From: Chryseobacterium sp.
GTDB taxonomy: Bacteria; Bacteroidota; Bacteroidia; Flavobacteriales; Weeksellaceae
Assembly: GCA_027492795.1 (NCBI GenBank)
Contig: JAPUEB010000006.1
Span: 248,001 to 312,000 of the forward strand
Reading direction: 5' to 3'
DNA length: 64,000 nucleotides
Position numbers and translations under genes: made by a program. The stretch's first letter is position 1; each line of letters begins with the position of its first letter. The notes under the pieces were generated by a model. It was not told where the DNA came from, made no database searches, and was given only the letters and a program-made list of their open reading frames with translations. Shown in pieces: positions 62,943-64,000 of the stretch.

Positions 62943-64000
62943 ATGAAAAAAACAATTTTCCTGATTGCAGGATTCTTTTTTGCACAAAATATTTTGGCAC
63001 AAACTCATTACGACAGTCTGAAAACCAGAGAAATAGAAGAAGTAATCGTCATCGGAACTACGAATATTGCCAACAAAGAAGCAAAACCTTTAGGCTCCAT
63101 CGACGAATATTTGCAAAAATCTTCAAAAATAGATATGATTCGGCGCGGAAGCTACGCTTGGGAACCCACCATCAACAGCATGGCAACGGAAAGAACGCTT
63201 GTAACTATTGATGGAATGAGGATTTTCGGCGCTTGTACCGACAAAATGGACCCTATAACTTCGTATGTAGAAGTTTCCAATTTATCTGAAGCGGAAATAA
63301 TTTCGGGGCAGCAAGGTTCCTGTCATGGCTCTACAATAGGCGGTTCTATCGATTTGAAGCGGCAAAAAGGAAGTTTTGGCGAAAAAAGATGGAATTTTAA
63401 CATCAATTCAGGCTTTGAAACGGTGAATCAGCAGAAAATTTTTGGCGGTGGAGTTTCTTTTAAAAACAAAAAATTCTATTCCGATGCCGATTTTATGATG
63501 CGTGACGCCGAAAACTACAAAGACGGAAACGGCAATGAAGTTCTGCATTCACAATTCAAAAAAATCAATTTTTCGGAAACTTTGGGAGTGAAAATCGGTG
63601 AAAATAAATTGCTGGAAGGTTCGGTAATCTACGATAAAGCCAAAGATGTGGGCTATCCTGCGCTTCCAATGGATGTTTCTTTGGCAGAAGCAATAATTAC
63701 TTCTTTGAAATTTCAAATTTTGCCCAATTCTGATATTTTCAAAAATTGGGAAACCAAATTCTATTACAACACGGTAACACACAGAATGGACGACACAACG
63801 CGTCCCAACGTTCCCGTTCACATGGATATGCCTGGTTGGACGAAAACTTTTGGATATTTCTCGAAAATAAATTCGGTGTGGAAAAATCATAAACTATTGC
63901 TGAATTTTAATGGTTTTTACAACAAATCGGTTGCGGAAATGACGATGTATCCGAAAAATCCCGCCGAAAACTTAATGTTTATGTACACTTGGCCCGATGT
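62943..64000 (+). CDS. TonB-dependent receptor, OprC-like copper importer, N-terminal part
   Basis: Outer-membrane receptor cut by the right edge after about 352 codons. Signal peptide ends NILAQ; a TonB-box-like EEVIVIGT is at about 32-39; the plug domain follows. It carries CTDKM (Cys98, Met102) and HRM (His280, Met282). These match the CxxxM-HxM copper ligands of Pseudomonas OprC, both in order and in distance (182 residues here, 180 there as I remember). So I call it a copper importer, by inference. Confidence 0.88.
   Translation, partial: MKKTIFLIAGFFFAQNILAQTHYDSLKTREIEEVIVIGTTNIANKEAKPLGSIDEYLQKSSKIDMIRRGSYAWEPTINSMATERTLVTIDGMRIFGACTDKMDPITSYVEVSNLSEAEIISGQQGSCHGSTIGGSIDLKRQKGSFGEKRWNFNINSGFETVNQQKIFGGGVSFKNKKFYSDADFMMRDAENYKDGNGNEVLHSQFKKINFSETLGVKIGENKLLEGSVIYDKAKDVGYPALPMDVSLAEAIITSLKFQILPNSDIFKNWETKFYYNTVTHRMDDTTRPNVPVHMDMPGWTKTFGYFSKINSVWKNHKLLLNFNGFYNKSVAEMTMYPKNPAENLMFMYTWPD

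Noticed and set aside
1-64000. tRNA or rRNA genes
   Set aside because: I looked for cloverleaf-like GGTTCGAATCC arms and 16S/23S text in the spacers and saw none.

Overview
The window looks like chromosome of a flavobacterium from the Chryseobacterium branch (Weeksellaceae, Bacteroidota). Composition is AT-rich. The gene set includes GldH and a DUF4835/PorD-type protein (gliding / type IX secretion), a RicT-like PSP1 protein, an AbiF-type protein and a KirBac channel. At least a dozen genes are preceded by the Bacteroidota promoter signature TAnnTTTG, often with an upstream TTG. Shine-Dalgarno sites are generally absent. No rRNA, tRNA, prophage, insertion sequence or CRISPR array was recognised. 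A window edge cuts one gene at each end (an S46 peptidase on the left, a TonB-dependent receptor on the right).

Layout. 1-9 kb: S46 dipeptidyl peptidase, META lipoprotein, SemiSWEET, HflX, AlkD-like protein, DUF6122, cation/proton antiporter, group III truncated haemoglobin, KirBac and a YkgJ-type Cys-cluster protein, with repeat-rich spacers. 9-18.6 kb: gdhA, dprA, a type II restriction-modification pair (BsuBI/PstI-like nuclease plus C5 methyltransferase), rhomboid protease, two tandem DUF3078 genes and a 552-residue protein of unknown function. 18.6-28 kb: the suf iron-sulfur operon sufA-sufB-sufC-sufD, interrupted by a PIN-toxin/antitoxin pair, then an M1 peptidase, coaX, tadA and a detached sufS. 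28-31 kb: a KilA-N protein, an unexplained GC-rich patch, rplY and prs. 31-42 kb: GDSL lipoprotein and FadL-like porin; ricT-gldH-PBP1A; selO; recN. 42-49 kb: porD-like, coaBC, rpoZ, bamD, a TetR regulator, a TatD-like hydrolase, tcdA, rnpA and DUF4126. 49-57 kb: TauE, a Glu/Lys-rich protein, lptE, a sigma-54 activator, a TPR protein, a TonB-C-like lipoprotein, a 56-codon DUF1016 remnant, miaB, then an AbiF-type abortive-infection gene with a candidate structured RNA behind it. 57-64 kb: lysA, an exonuclease/GIY-YIG-like protein, a HerA-like ATPase and a three-gene locus that looks like copper acquisition.

Most of the window is housekeeping: Fe-S assembly, CoA synthesis (coaX and coaBC), envelope biogenesis (bamD, lptE, PBP1A), tRNA modification (miaB, tadA, tcdA), nucleotide and nitrogen metabolism. 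Accessory pieces are single insertions between these genes: the R-M pair, the toxin-antitoxin pair, KilA-N, AbiF and the DUF1016 scar.

The strongest candidates for something undescribed are: (1) the AbiF gene with a roughly 100-nt promoter-hairpin-terminator unit at 56207-56342; (2) the copper locus, whose receptor carries a CxxxM ... HxM pair spaced as in the copper importer OprC; (3) a toxin-antitoxin module inside the suf operon, with a row of same-loop hairpins between sufC and sufD; and (4) a family of spacers built from short words repeated in both orientations.
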